From positions 1-64,000 of the forward strand of contig DATCLS010000034.1 of assembly GCA_036563805.1 (NCBI GenBank): DNA of 64,000 bases. Direction: 5' to 3'. The position numbers and the translations under genes are program-made. Under the pieces are notes generated by a model that was not told the origin of the DNA, did no database searches, and saw nothing but the letters and a program-made list of their open reading frames with translations. Of the stretch, positions 1 through 8,334 are shown in pieces (positions within the stretch are counted from its first letter, which is position 1; the number at the start of each line of letters is the position of its first letter). Origin of the DNA: DATCLS01 sp036563805 (lineage in GTDB: Bacteria; Actinomycetota; Acidimicrobiia; Acidimicrobiales; VFJN01).

Positions 1-598
1 GTGGGAGGGCACCCTGCGGGTCGGCGACCGCACCTGGGACGTCACCCCCGACCGGTGGTGGGGGTCGCGCGACCGGTCGTGGGGGATCCGGCCCTCCGGC
101 GAGCCCGAGGCGCCGGGCATCACCGCCCATCTGCCCGGCGAGGGCTTCCGCTGGCTGTACGTGCCCATCCGCTTCGAGGACCAGTCGGTGTTCCTCATCT
201 GCCAGGAGCGCAACGACGGGTCGCGGGTGCTGGAGGAGGCCGTGCGCGTGTGGCGGCGGCCGACCGGCGAGGGCGTCGAGACGCTGGGCCGGCCCGAGCA
301 CGAGCTGGTCTGGGACGCCGACCACCGGTTCGTCACGTCCGCCACGCTGGCGGCCGGCGACGTGCGCATCGAGGCGACGCCGATCCTGCCCGTCCACCTC
401 GGCGTCGGGACCGGCTACGGCTTCGACCCCGACTGGCGCAACGGCCAGTACCAGGGCGAGCTCGTGGTCCAGGAGCGGACCTGGGACCTGACCGACGAGC
501 AGAGCCGGGCCGCCATGTGGGGGATCGTCGACTCGTCGTGCCGGTTCGAGATGGACGGCCGGACCGGCTACGGGCTGCTGGAATACATGCACGTCTAA
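1..598 (+). CDS. DUF7064/DUF7065-like hypothetical protein, 5' truncated
   Basis: The reading frame is open from base 2 to the TAA at 596-598, so the gene starts upstream of the window and only about 198 C-terminal residues are visible. Near the start is a GSRDRSWGIRP stretch, followed by beta-rich sequence such as RFEDQSVFLIC. This RDRSWG signature is familiar from actinobacterial proteins of about 300-400 residues, usually annotated as hypothetical and often found near fatty-acid or steroid genes; the family assignment is from memory. An internal ATG at 161 would remove the signature, so it is unlikely to be the true start. No catalytic role can be assigned. It lies tail-to-tail with the ligase gene downstream. 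Confidence 0.6.
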   Translation, partial: WEGTLRVGDRTWDVTPDRWWGSRDRSWGIRPSGEPEAPGITAHLPGEGFRWLYVPIRFEDQSVFLICQERNDGSRVLEEAVRVWRRPTGEGVETLGRPEHELVWDADHRFVTSATLAAGDVRIEATPILPVHLGVGTGYGFDPDWRNGQYQGELVVQERTWDLTDEQSRAAMWGIVDSSCRFEMDGRTGYGLLEYMHV

Positions 599-692
599 GC
601 GGCCGAAGGCCGCCTGGACACCGCTCGGGGTGGTGTGTGCGGGTACAGGTTCCTCTGACGGTCGGCCGATCCGGGCCGGCCGCCGACGCCCC

Positions 693-2270
693 TCATCCGG
701 CCGATCTGCGGCCGGGGAGCAGTGCCCGGACGGCGTCGATCGTGTCGGCCTCGGCCGGCGTCTTGTCGTGCCGGTAGCGGCGGACCCGGGCGAAGCGCAG
801 CGCCACGCCGCCGGGGTAGCGGGTCGACACCTGCACGCCGTCGAGGGCGATCTCGACGACCTGTTCGGGCCGGACGTGCACGACGTGGCCCTCCCGCCGC
901 GTCTCCAGCTCGAGGAACCGCTCGGTCTGCCACCGCAGCAGCTCGTCGGTCAGGCCCTTGAACGTCTTGCCGACCATGACGAACCGGCCCGCGTCCTCGG
1001 GGTCGCGGGCCCCCAGGTGGAGGTTGGACAGCCACCCGGTCCGCCGCCCGCTGCCCCACTCGACGGCCAGCACGACCAGATCGACGGTGTGGACGGGCTT
1101 GACCTTGCGCCAGGCCCCGCCCCGCCGCCCGGCCTCGTAGGGCGACGCGGCCGCCTTGACCATCACGCCCTCGTGGCCGGCGGCCAGGGCGTCCTCGAGC
1201 ACCGCCTCGGCCTCGGCGACGTCGGCGGTGAGCGTCCCCCGGATGCGCCACGGGCCGACCACTCGCTCGAGGTGGGCCAGCCGCTCGGTCAGCGGCAGGT
1301 CGATCAGGTCCCGGCCGTCGACGTGGAGGATGTCGAAGAACCGCGCCTCGAGGCCGACGGGCGGCTCGGCCCCGCCGGAGCCGTCGGCGTCGCCGGTGGG
1401 CCGCTCCCGGCTGAACCGGCTGATCACGTCCTGGAACAGCTCGGGGGCCTCGTCCTCGCTGAGCCCGATGGCCTCGCCGTCCAGCAGCAGCCGCTCGGCC
1501 GGGAACCGCTTGACCAGCTCGACGATGCCGGGCAGCCGGTCGGTGACGTCGTTGAGGTTGCGCGTGAAGATGCGGACCTCGGATCCGTCCCGGTGGACCT
1601 GGATGCGGGCGCCGTCGAGCTTCCACTCCACCGACACCAGGCCGTCCGGTGCCGCGGCCCGGGCCTGGGTCAGGGCGTCGGCCACGTCGCTGGCCGACTG
1701 GGCCAGCATGGGCTGGACCGGGCGGAGGAGCGTCAGGCCGATCGCCTCCAGCCCCGGGGCGCCCTCGGTGAGCGCCACGGCCGCCACCCGGGGCAGGTCG
1801 CCGGCCAGCATGGCGGCCCGGCGCACGGTGGTGAGCGGGATCTCGGCGGCCTTGGCCACCGCGTCGGTCAGCACCCCGGCCAGCGCCCCCTGGCGGAGCT
1901 CGCCCACCAGCAGCCGGCCGATCATGTCCTGCTCGGGGGCCGTGGCCCGCGCCATGAGGTCGCCGAGCGTTCGGGCCCGGGCCGCCTGCGACCCCGGCCC
2001 CGCCAGCCCGGCCAGCGTCTCCAGCGCCCGGTCGACGTCGGCCACCGTGAGCGAGGGCTCGGCGGCCGCCGGCACGTCGAGCCGGGCGACCGTCCGCCAG
2101 CCGACGCCGATCCGCCCCTGGCGGGGTGCCCCGGTGAGGATGGCCACGACGATCGGGACCTCGGCGGGCTCCAGCCGGTGCAGCAGGCCGGCCAGCTCGG
2201 CCACCTTGCGCGACCGGGCCCGCGTCGCAGCCACCGCACCCGACGACGCCACGACCTCGGCGAACAGCAC
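693..2270 (-). CDS. ligB: ATP-dependent DNA ligase, LigB type
   Basis: This 525-residue protein has the architecture of actinobacterial ATP-dependent DNA ligases: an alpha-helical N-terminal DNA-binding domain (about 1-200), then the nucleotidyltransferase motif EWKLDGARIQVH with the lysine that would be adenylated at about 217. Further ligase motifs follow (EAIGLSEDE, EGVMVKAA, WRKVKP), then a C-terminal OB-fold. Ligases of this class seal nicks in duplex DNA using ATP; the essential replicative ligase in such bacteria is NAD-dependent LigA, so this one probably serves repair. The GTG start at 2270 has no Shine-Dalgarno sequence but lies 6 nt after a TAACCT hexamer, which supports this start. 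It is divergent from the thioesterase gene. Confidence 0.9.
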   Translation of the reverse strand: MLFAEVVASSGAVAATRARSRKVAELAGLLHRLEPAEVPIVVAILTGAPRQGRIGVGWRTVARLDVPAAAEPSLTVADVDRALETLAGLAGPGSQAARARTLGDLMARATAPEQDMIGRLLVGELRQGALAGVLTDAVAKAAEIPLTTVRRAAMLAGDLPRVAAVALTEGAPGLEAIGLTLLRPVQPMLAQSASDVADALTQARAAAPDGLVSVEWKLDGARIQVHRDGSEVRIFTRNLNDVTDRLPGIVELVKRFPAERLLLDGEAIGLSEDEAPELFQDVISRFSRERPTGDADGSGGAEPPVGLEARFFDILHVDGRDLIDLPLTERLAHLERVVGPWRIRGTLTADVAEAEAVLEDALAAGHEGVMVKAAASPYEAGRRGGAWRKVKPVHTVDLVVLAVEWGSGRRTGWLSNLHLGARDPEDAGRFVMVGKTFKGLTDELLRWQTERFLELETRREGHVVHVRPEQVVEIALDGVQVSTRYPGGVALRFARVRRYRHDKTPAEADTIDAVRALLPGRRSAG

Positions 2271-2276
2271 GCCCGC

Positions 2277-2282
2277 AGGTTA
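2277..2282 (-). promoter_or_regulatory. putative -10 element of ligB (leaderless)
   Basis: TAACCT on the minus strand, exactly 6 nt before the GTG start of ligB. With this spacing the first transcribed base would be at or next to the start codon. No clear -35 was identified. Confidence 0.5.
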
Positions 2283-2355
2283 CGGCCGGCAGGCTGGCGG
2301 GGGACGGGCGGCGCGCGGTGGGGGAGGGCCGACCCGGTTCCCGGGCGCCGGTTCT

Positions 2356-2361
2356 TATGCT
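2356..2361 (+). promoter_or_regulatory. putative -10 element of tesB
   Basis: TATGCT lies 8 nt upstream of the chosen GTG start at 2370. There is no Shine-Dalgarno sequence between them, so the mRNA is probably leaderless or nearly so. Confidence 0.45.
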
Positions 2362-2369
2362 GCCTCGCC

Positions 2370-3155
2370 GTGGACCTCGCGACGATCCTCGATCTCGAAC
2401 CGTACGGCGACGACGTCTGGGTGGCGTCGGGGCCCCAGTACCCGTGGGGCGGGCTCTACGGCGGGCAGATCGTCGCCCAGGGGTTGATGGCGGCGACGCT
2501 GACGGTCGACGAGGAGCTCCAGGTCCACTCGCTGCACGCCTCGTTCATCCGCTCGGGTTCGCACACCGAGAAGATCGAGCTCGAGGTCGAGCGGGTCCGG
2601 GACGGCCGCTCGTTCTGCAACCGGCGGGTCGTGGCCCGCCAGAGCGTGGGGACGATCCTGACGATGACGGCGTCGTTCCACGTCGAGGAGGACGACGTGA
2701 CGGTGCAGACCGCGGTGCGGCCCACCGTCGCCCGGCCCGACCAGCTGCGGTCCGACCGCTGGACCCCGCTGTTCGATCGGCGCATCGCCCCCGGCCAGCC
2801 GCCGGGAGCGGTGGTGGCCTGGATGCGGGTCGAGGAGGACCTGGGCGACGACCCGGCGCTGCAGGCGGCGGCCCTCGCCTACCTGTCCGACGACCTGCCG
2901 ACCGACTCGGTCGTGTCGCTGCACCCCGACCGGGTGGACGGCGACCAGTTCCACCGCCAGTTCTTCTCGGCCAGCCTCGATCACGCCGTCTGGTTCCACC
3001 AGCCGCTGCGGGTCGACAGTTGGCACGTCCAGGAGTTCGCCTGCCAGGGACTCATGGGGTCGCGGGGCGTGAGCATCGGCCACGTGTTCGGCGCCGATGG
3101 GACCCACGCCGCCACGATCAGCCAGGAGATCGTGCTCCGCCGCCGACGCGACTGA
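2370..3155 (+). CDS. tesB: Acyl-CoA thioesterase II (TesB family)
   Basis: A 261-residue double-hotdog thioesterase expected to hydrolyse medium- or long-chain acyl-CoA to free acid and CoA in the cytosol. The N-terminal hotdog contains GGLYGGQIVAQGL and the substrate-pocket motif LQVHSLHASFIRSG; the C-terminal hotdog holds SLDHAVWFHQP and QEFACQGLMGSRG, where TesB enzymes carry their Asp/Thr/Gln catalytic set. The open frame extends far upstream, but family similarity begins at VDLATILDLEP. The GTG at 2370 is therefore chosen, supported by a TATGCT hexamer 8 nt before it. The neighbouring P450 and other CoA genes suggest lipid or sterol metabolism. Confidence 0.88.
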   Translation: MDLATILDLEPYGDDVWVASGPQYPWGGLYGGQIVAQGLMAATLTVDEELQVHSLHASFIRSGSHTEKIELEVERVRDGRSFCNRRVVARQSVGTILTMTASFHVEEDDVTVQTAVRPTVARPDQLRSDRWTPLFDRRIAPGQPPGAVVAWMRVEEDLGDDPALQAAALAYLSDDLPTDSVVSLHPDRVDGDQFHRQFFSASLDHAVWFHQPLRVDSWHVQEFACQGLMGSRGVSIGHVFGADGTHAATISQEIVLRRRRD

Positions 3156-3165
3156 GTCCGCGCCG

Positions 3166-3181
3166 CTTGACAACTGTCAAG
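3166..3181. promoter_or_regulatory. 16-bp inverted repeat, operator candidate
   Basis: CTTGACAACTGTCAAG: two perfect 7-bp arms around a 2-bp spacer, between the tesB stop and the P450 start. The left arm contains a TTGACA that could also serve as a -35 hexamer. A compact site like this fits a dimeric repressor, but the regulator is not identifiable from the window. Confidence 0.5.
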
Positions 3182-3201
3182 CCGTGCGCGTCGATGGCTC
3201 C

Positions 3202-4563
3202 ATGGTGACGGTCGACGGCGGCCACGTAGGCAGCGCGCGTGCGGCGGGGACGAGGGTCCACGGCGTCGACATCGATGGCGTCGACGTCGACGCCATCGAT
3301 CTCTCCAACCTCGACTGGTGGGAGAGACCGCTGGCCGAGCGCGAGGCGGGGTTCGCGGCGCTGCGGGCCAAGCGGCCCATCGCCCGCATGGACCTGCCCG
3401 AGATGCCGCTCATGGGCGTCCCCGCCAGCCACTACTGGGCGCTGACCCGCCACGCCGACGTGGTCGAGGCCAGCCGTCAGCCCAAGCTGTTCTGCTCGGG
3501 CCAGGGCACCCAGATCCTCGACATGCCCGTCCCGTTCCTCGAGTTCTTCGGCTCGATGATCAACATGGACGACCCCCGGCACGCCCGGCTGCGCCGGATC
3601 GTCTCCCGGGGCTTCACGCCCCGCCAGCTCGAGCTGCTGCGGGCCGATGTCGAGGGGGTGGCGGCCGGCATCGTCGACGAGGTGGCCGAGCGGGGCGAGT
3701 GCGACTTCGTGACCGAGGTGGCCGCCCGGCTTCCGCTGCGGGTCATCGTCGATCTGATGGGCATCCCCCGCAGCGAGGAGCAGTTCATCTTCGACCGCAC
3801 CAACGTGATCCTCGGGTTCATGGACCCCGAGTACGTCGACCCCGGCGACGACCCCGAGGCGCCCACGCCGTACGTCACGGCCATCCTCAGTGCCGGGCAG
3901 GACCTGGCCACGATGGTGAGCGAGCTGGCGGAGGACCGCATCGCCCACCCGCGCGACGACCTGGTCACCGCGCTGGTCACCAGCGAGGTCGACGGCGAGC
4001 ACCTGTCGCCCCAGGAGCTGGCCTCGTTCTTCATCCTGCTGGTGGTGGCCGGCAACGAGACGACCCGCAACGCCATCGCCCACGGCCTGTGGGCGCTCAC
4101 CCAGTTCCCCGACCAGAAGCAGCGGTGGCTCGACGACATCGACGGGGTGACGCCGACCGCCGTCGAGGAGATCGTGCGGTGGTCGACGCCGGTCATCCAC
4201 TTCCGGCGGACCGTCACCGAGGACGGAGTCCGGCTCGGCGACCACGAGTTCTCGGCCGGCGAGAAGGTCGTGCTGTGGTACACGTCCGCCAACCGCGACG
4301 AGGCCGTGTTCCCCGACCCCCACCGGTTCGACGTGACCCGCACCCCCAACGAGCACGTCGGGTTCGGCGGGCCCGGCCCCCACTACTGCCTGGGCGCCCA
4401 TCTGGCTCGACGCGAGATCGCGGTGATGTTCGGCGAGCTGCTGCGCCGGCTGCCCGACATCCACGCCGTCGGCGAGCCCGACCGGCTGCGCTCCAACTTC
4501 ATCAACGGGATCAAGCACCTGCGGGCGGAGTGGACGCCGGTGCCGGCGCGCTCTGACTCCTAG
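3202..4563 (+). CDS. Cytochrome P450 (CYP124/125/142-like)
   Basis: A 453-residue soluble bacterial P450. The I-helix oxygen-activation motif is VVAGNETTRNAIAHG, the ExxR pair lies in EEIVRW, and the haem-binding loop is GFGGPGPHYCLGAHLAR with the proximal cysteine. The loop resembles that of CYP124, CYP125 and CYP142, which hydroxylate the terminal carbon of sterol side chains or branched lipids; that substrate is an inference. It needs a ferredoxin and reductase, and neither is visible here. ATG 3202 is preferred (GTG 3205 is possible); the frame is open upstream but lacks family similarity. The N-terminus repeats Val-Asp and Ile-Asp residues because it is encoded by a 30-bp perfect palindrome. 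The thioesterase immediately upstream may be co-expressed. Confidence 0.9.
   Translation: MVTVDGGHVGSARAAGTRVHGVDIDGVDVDAIDLSNLDWWERPLAEREAGFAALRAKRPIARMDLPEMPLMGVPASHYWALTRHADVVEASRQPKLFCSGQGTQILDMPVPFLEFFGSMINMDDPRHARLRRIVSRGFTPRQLELLRADVEGVAAGIVDEVAERGECDFVTEVAARLPLRVIVDLMGIPRSEEQFIFDRTNVILGFMDPEYVDPGDDPEAPTPYVTAILSAGQDLATMVSELAEDRIAHPRDDLVTALVTSEVDGEHLSPQELASFFILLVVAGNETTRNAIAHGLWALTQFPDQKQRWLDDIDGVTPTAVEEIVRWSTPVIHFRRTVTEDGVRLGDHEFSAGEKVVLWYTSANRDEAVFPDPHRFDVTRTPNEHVGFGGPGPHYCLGAHLARREIAVMFGELLRRLPDIHAVGEPDRLRSNFINGIKHLRAEWTPVPARSDS
3271..3300. repeat. 30-bp perfect palindrome inside the P450 N-terminus
   Basis: Bases 3271-3285 (ATCGATGGCGTCGAC) are followed directly by their exact reverse complement at 3286-3300. 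It encodes part of the acidic DIDGVDVDAID stretch, ahead of the conserved P450 fold. Confidence 0.85.
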
Positions 4564-4609
4564 CTGAGAGCTGCCCCTCGCCCACGGCGCGGCGCCCTTC
4601 GGCCGCCTC

Positions 4610-4625
4610 CGCCACGATCGTGGCG
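4610..4625. repeat. 16-bp palindrome in the intergenic region
   Basis: CGCCACGATCGTGGCG is a perfect palindrome in the 194-bp gap between the convergent P450 and carboxymuconolactone decarboxylase-like genes. It could be the core of a bidirectional terminator (6-bp stem, 4-nt loop) or a protein site. Nothing else is recognisable in this gap. Confidence 0.4.
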
Positions 4626-4757
4626 CGGCGCGTGACCCGGGTCGCCAGAGCCGGACGACGCTGATGACCCACCACTGCGCCCGCTGGTCGGCCGACGGCG
4701 GGAAAGCCGTCCCCGGCGGCGCGCGCCGCCACTCCCGCCACCGGGATCGTCGGGCCG

Positions 4758-5411
4758 TCAGGGGGCGGCGGTGCGGCCCGGCTCCACGCCCACCTCGGGC
4801 GCCAGCGACTCGTGGGGCCCGGGTGCCTCGACCACCGGGTCGGGCCGGTCGTCGAGCTCGGTGCGCAGGGCCCGGCTCATGGTGGCGTGCATCTCGTACA
4901 GGCAGGTCACGTACGTCAGCTCGAGGATCTCCTCGTCGCTCAGGTGGGCGCGCAGGGCGTCGAACACGCCGTCGGGCACCCGGCCCCCGTCGAGGACCAG
5001 GGCGTCGGTGTAGGCGAGCACGGCCCGCTCGACGTCGCTCCAGCAGTCGGCGACGGGCCAGGCAGGGATGGCGGCGATCTTCTCCTCGGGCATGCCGAGG
5101 GCCCGGCACGACTTGGCGTGCTGCGAGAACACGAACTGGCTGCCCCGGGCCCAGCCGGCCCGGATCTGCCCCAGCTCCCGCAGCTGGGGGTCGAGGCGCC
5201 GGTCGGGGCTGCGGTAGAGGGCGAACCCGTCGACGCAGTGCTTCAGCACGTCGGGAACGAGGGCGAACACCGTCCACCAGTCGCCGGGCGTGCCGGTGGC
5301 GGTGCCGGGCTCGGCCACCGGGTCGCGGTCGGGCCCGAACATGAAGTCGTACATGGCGGTGACGATCGGGGCCGTGGCGTCGCCACGGGACACTTGGCGC
5401 AGGCGAGGCAT
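4758..5411 (-). CDS. Carboxymuconolactone decarboxylase family protein
   Basis: This 217-residue, mainly helical protein has the character of the CMD/AhpD-like family: PDVLKHCVDGFALYRSP, then HAKSCRALGMPEEKI and a C-terminal helix with ELTYVTCLYEMHATMSRAL. It lacks the CxxC redox pair of AhpD, so it is probably not a peroxidase; many homologues near lipid or aromatic genes have no known reaction. ATG 5411 is chosen because a TACGGT hexamer lies 7 nt before it; a GTG at 5420 is in frame but falls inside that hexamer. The gene and the hydrolase upstream each have their own putative -10. Confidence 0.75.
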   Translation of the reverse strand: MPRLRQVSRGDATAPIVTAMYDFMFGPDRDPVAEPGTATGTPGDWWTVFALVPDVLKHCVDGFALYRSPDRRLDPQLRELGQIRAGWARGSQFVFSQHAKSCRALGMPEEKIAAIPAWPVADCWSDVERAVLAYTDALVLDGGRVPDGVFDALRAHLSDEEILELTYVTCLYEMHATMSRALRTELDDRPDPVVEAPGPHESLAPEVGVEPGRTAAP

Positions 5412-5418
5412 GCCGCGC

Positions 5419-5424
5419 ACCGTA
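5419..5424 (-). promoter_or_regulatory. putative -10 element of the CMD-family gene
   Basis: TACGGT on the minus strand, 7 nt before ATG 5411. This favours ATG 5411 over the alternative GTG at 5420. Confidence 0.4.
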
Positions 5425-5459
5425 GGCCGGGGGCGGGCCGTCGGGGCGGCCGGGCCGGG

Positions 5460-6359
5460 TCAGGGGCGCGCCGTCAGGGTCCGGAGGACGTCGGCCCAGC
5501 GGGTCAGCACCAGGTAGTGCCCGGCGCCGGGCACGACCTCGAGGGTGGCGCCGGCCAGCCGGGACGCGTACCAGGAGCCGAAGGCCGGCGGCGTCACCGT
5601 GTCGTCCGCGCCCCACCACAGGTGCACCGGGGCGCGGATGGCGTCGAGGTCGACGTCGAAGGGCCGGTTGGCGGCCTCGACGTCGGCCGCCACGCCGGCC
5701 AGGCTCACCCGCACGCCCTCGGCCAGGGCGGCGGCCAGCGTGGCCTTGGCGCCGGGCACGGTCGCCAGCTCGGCGTCGGCGGTCTCGTCGCGGTGCTCGC
5801 GCTGGTGCTCGGCGGCCAGGGCCAGGTCGCACGGGAACGGCGCCAGCAACGGCGCCACCGCCTCGCCCAGCTCGCCGGGCGCCATGCCGTCAGCCATGGC
5901 GTGCAGGTCGAGCCGGTCGGGGCTGGCCGCCCGGACCTCGGCGTCCTCGAAGGCCTGGCGGGGGACGACGCCCGAGGCGATGCCCAGGGCCGCCACCCGC
6001 TCCGGCAGGCCGGCGGCCACGGCCAGGCCCGCCAGCGCCCCGCCCGACCAGGCCAGCACCGCGCACCGCTCGATCCCCAGGGCATCGAGCACGGCGGCGG
6101 CGTCGGCGGCGAACGCCGCCGGGCCGGCGCCGGCCGGGAGCGGGTCGCTGCCCCCGTAGCCGGGTCGGTCGACCGCCAGGAGGCGGACCCCGGCACGGGC
6201 GGTGACCCCGTCGTCGGGATGGCGGGCCAGGCGGGAGTCGGGCGTGCCGTGGAGGTAGAGGACGGGCGAGCCGTCGGGGTCGCCGACGTCGTCGAGCGTC
6301 AGGGCCCGCCCGTCGGGCAGGTGCACCCGCCGCGGCTCCACCAGCGCGGGACGTTCCAC
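5460..6359 (-). CDS. Alpha/beta-fold hydrolase
   Basis: A 299-residue alpha/beta hydrolase. The oxyanion loop is YLHGTPDSR, the nucleophile elbow is LAWSGGALAG (Ser at about 105), the acidic residue lies in WWGADDTVTPP and the histidine in VPGAGHYLV. The HGTPxSR motif is typical of small esterase or peptidase-like hydrolases whose substrate cannot be predicted from sequence. The GTG start has a TACGGT hexamer 7 nt upstream. It is divergent from the sigma factor operon. Confidence 0.85.
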   Translation of the reverse strand: MERPALVEPRRVHLPDGRALTLDDVGDPDGSPVLYLHGTPDSRLARHPDDGVTARAGVRLLAVDRPGYGGSDPLPAGAGPAAFAADAAAVLDALGIERCAVLAWSGGALAGLAVAAGLPERVAALGIASGVVPRQAFEDAEVRAASPDRLDLHAMADGMAPGELGEAVAPLLAPFPCDLALAAEHQREHRDETADAELATVPGAKATLAAALAEGVRVSLAGVAADVEAANRPFDVDLDAIRAPVHLWWGADDTVTPPAFGSWYASRLAGATLEVVPGAGHYLVLTRWADVLRTLTARP

Positions 6360-6366
6360 GGCGCGG

Positions 6367-6372
6367 ACCGTA
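6367..6372 (-). promoter_or_regulatory. putative -10 element of the alpha/beta hydrolase gene
   Basis: TACGGT on the minus strand, 7 nt before the GTG start at 6359, with no Shine-Dalgarno site between. Confidence 0.4.
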
Positions 6373-6405
6373 TCGTCCGCCGCCGGCCGGCGCCCGCCGG
6401 CCCGA

Positions 6406-6468
6406 CCGTCGGCCCGTCGCGGTGGGTGGCCGCGGGCCCGCCCGTCGGCCCGTCGCGGTGGGTGGCCG
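6406..6468. repeat. 27-bp direct repeat, period 36 bp
   Basis: A 27-bp unit (6406-6432) beginning CCGTCGGCCC is repeated exactly at 6442-6468. It lies in the 221-bp divergent intergenic region between the hydrolase and the sigma factor, where no gene is recognised. It may be a two-copy minisatellite or a regulator site. Confidence 0.7.
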
Positions 6469-6580
6469 GCCTGATCCCCGGCTCGGCGAGCCGGGATGCG
6501 GCCGGACGGCCCGGACCGGCCCGACCGCCGGCCGGCCGGGTCCCGTGCAACGCTGGCCGGCCGACCGACGAATACTGGAC

Positions 6581-7171
6581 ATGACCACCGCCGAGCCGGC
6601 GTCGTACCACGACGACGCAGCCCTCCTCGTGGCCCTGCCGCGCGACCTCGCGGCGTTCGAGGCGTTCTACCGCCGCTACGTGCGGCGGGTGACGGCGTTC
6701 GCGGCGTCGCGCTGCTCGTGCGCGGCGGACGTGGCCGACGTGGTCGCCCAGACGTTCGTCCGGCTGCTGAGCGCGGCCGAGCGCTACGACCCGGACCGGG
6801 CCGCCCCGGCCCCGTTCGTGCTCGGCATCGCCGCCAACGTCGCCCGCGACCTCCACCGCCGCCAGGCCCGTGACCGGACGCTCGCCGCCCGACTCGTCGG
6901 CCGGGAGCTGCTGGACGCCGACGAGTGCGACCGGATCAACGCGGCCATCGACGCCGCCCGGGCCGCCGCCGCCCTCGACGGCGAGCTCGCCGCCATCCCG
7001 ACCGGCGAGCGGCAGGTGCTGCGCCTGGTGGCGGACGGCCACACGCCCGGCCAGGCGGCACGGCGGCTGGGGATCTCGCCCACCGCGGCCCGCACCCGCC
7101 TGTCGCGGGCGCGGCGGCGCATCCGGATCCGGACGGCCGACACCCACGGCGACCGAGGAGCAGCCCGATGA
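6581..7171 (+). CDS. ECF-type sigma-70 family RNA polymerase sigma factor
   Basis: A 196-residue two-domain sigma factor. Region 2 (about 20-95) contains AFYRRYVRRVTAFAASR and the DVADVVAQTFVRLL helix; region 4 (about 130-185) contains PTGERQVLRLVADGHTPGQAARRLGISP, a helix-turn-helix for -35 recognition. ATG 6581 is chosen because region 2 follows at once. The stop overlaps the next start (ATGA), so it is translationally coupled to a single-pass membrane protein, as expected for a sigma/anti-sigma or sigma/sensor pair. The AATACT hexamer 4 nt upstream may be the -10. Confidence 0.88.
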   Translation: MTTAEPASYHDDAALLVALPRDLAAFEAFYRRYVRRVTAFAASRCSCAADVADVVAQTFVRLLSAAERYDPDRAAPAPFVLGIAANVARDLHRRQARDRTLAARLVGRELLDADECDRINAAIDAARAAAALDGELAAIPTGERQVLRLVADGHTPGQAARRLGISPTAARTRLSRARRRIRIRTADTHGDRGAAR

Positions 7172-8271
7172 CCACCATCCACCCCCGCGACCCCCAGGGC
7201 GAGATCGCCCTGCCCCGCTTCGAGAACCGCCTGTGGACCGAGCTGGCGCGGGAGCATCGCGCCCGGCTCGCTGCGGCGCCCGGCCGCGGCGAGCCGGGCG
7301 CCGGCGAGCCGGGCCGCGGCCTCGGCCCCCGGCGCCGGCGGCGCGGCGCCGGGCGCCTGGCCGTCGGCATCGCCGCCACCGCCGCGGCGGCCGCCGCCGT
7401 CGTCGCCGTCGTGGCCTGGCCGGGCGACGGCACCCGCCGGGCGGACGTCGCCACCGGCCCCGCCGAGGACGCCCCGGCGGCGCCCGGCCCGGACGCCCAG
7501 GAGCCGCCGGCCGACGACCTGGCCGAGCGCATCGCGGCCGCCAACGAGGCGCCCGATCCCCCCGCCATCGTCCGGGTCACACAGGACAACGCCGACTACG
7601 GCGACGAGACGATGTGGACCGACGAGGCCACCGGCGCCGTCCGCAGCCTGTCGCTCACCGCGGCCGGCGAGAACAGCTGGGACAGCGGGCCCATCCGCGT
7701 GGCCCCCGGCGACGGCGCCTCCGGGCAGCGGACCGTCGACTACTGCTTCGAACAGTACGAGGACCGGGACGGGCCGGAGCTGCCGGTCCCCGCGGGCAGC
7801 GCCACCGCCTGGGTGACCAACGGCCTGCGCGACGGCTCGCTGCAGGTGGGCGGGACCCAGGTGGTCGACGGCCGCGAGCTGATCCTCCTGCGGGAGGTGC
7901 TCGGGGACGTCGAACCCTCCGGCGACGGGTGGACCTCGCTCGGCGACGGCGCCCGCGGGGCGGCGGAGGACACGGCCGAGGAGCCGTCGCCCGACACGTC
8001 GGCGCCCGACGCGTCCGGCGGCGCCGGGGACGACGACGTGCTGGCCTGGGTGCTCATCGACCCCGAGACCTACCGGCCGGCGATCCGGGTCGGGTATCCG
8101 GCCGGCGACGAGTTCTCGCTGGAGGGGGCCATGTACGTGCAGACCTACGAGTACCTGCCCCGCACGCCCGAGAACCTGGCCGAGCTGGCCGTGCCCGCGC
8201 CGGAGGGCTTCGCCCGGGTCGACCAGCTCCACAGCGACGGCGAGCGGGCCGACGCCAACTGCCCCCTCTGA
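7168..8271 (+). CDS. Single-pass membrane protein, putative anti-sigma factor or sigma-linked sensor
   Basis: A 367-residue protein with a cytosolic N-terminus (about 1-60, Arg-rich near the end), one membrane helix (AVGIAATAAAAAAVVAVVAW, about 67-87) and a large extracytoplasmic domain of about 280 residues. No zinc-binding HxxxCxxC anti-sigma motif is seen. The layout resembles CU044_5270-type proteins that sit beside ECF sigma genes in actinobacteria; that link is recalled, not tested. The ATGA overlap with the sigma gene implies a fixed ratio of the two products. A strong hairpin follows the stop. Confidence 0.65.
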   Translation: MTTIHPRDPQGEIALPRFENRLWTELAREHRARLAAAPGRGEPGAGEPGRGLGPRRRRRGAGRLAVGIAATAAAAAAVVAVVAWPGDGTRRADVATGPAEDAPAAPGPDAQEPPADDLAERIAAANEAPDPPAIVRVTQDNADYGDETMWTDEATGAVRSLSLTAAGENSWDSGPIRVAPGDGASGQRTVDYCFEQYEDRDGPELPVPAGSATAWVTNGLRDGSLQVGGTQVVDGRELILLREVLGDVEPSGDGWTSLGDGARGAAEDTAEEPSPDTSAPDASGGAGDDDVLAWVLIDPETYRPAIRVGYPAGDEFSLEGAMYVQTYEYLPRTPENLAELAVPAPEGFARVDQLHSDGERADANCPL

Positions 8272-8334
8272 CGGTCACCTCAGGCAGCTGATCCCCGCCC
8301 TCTGCGGCGCCGAGCCTCCCTGCTGACCCACCGG

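Noticed and set aside
3118..5832. A 904-codon open frame on the minus strand across the P450 and CMD genes
   Set aside because: It is antisense to a well-supported P450, its translation is Arg/Gly/Pro-rich without any domain, and high GC makes long spurious frames common here.
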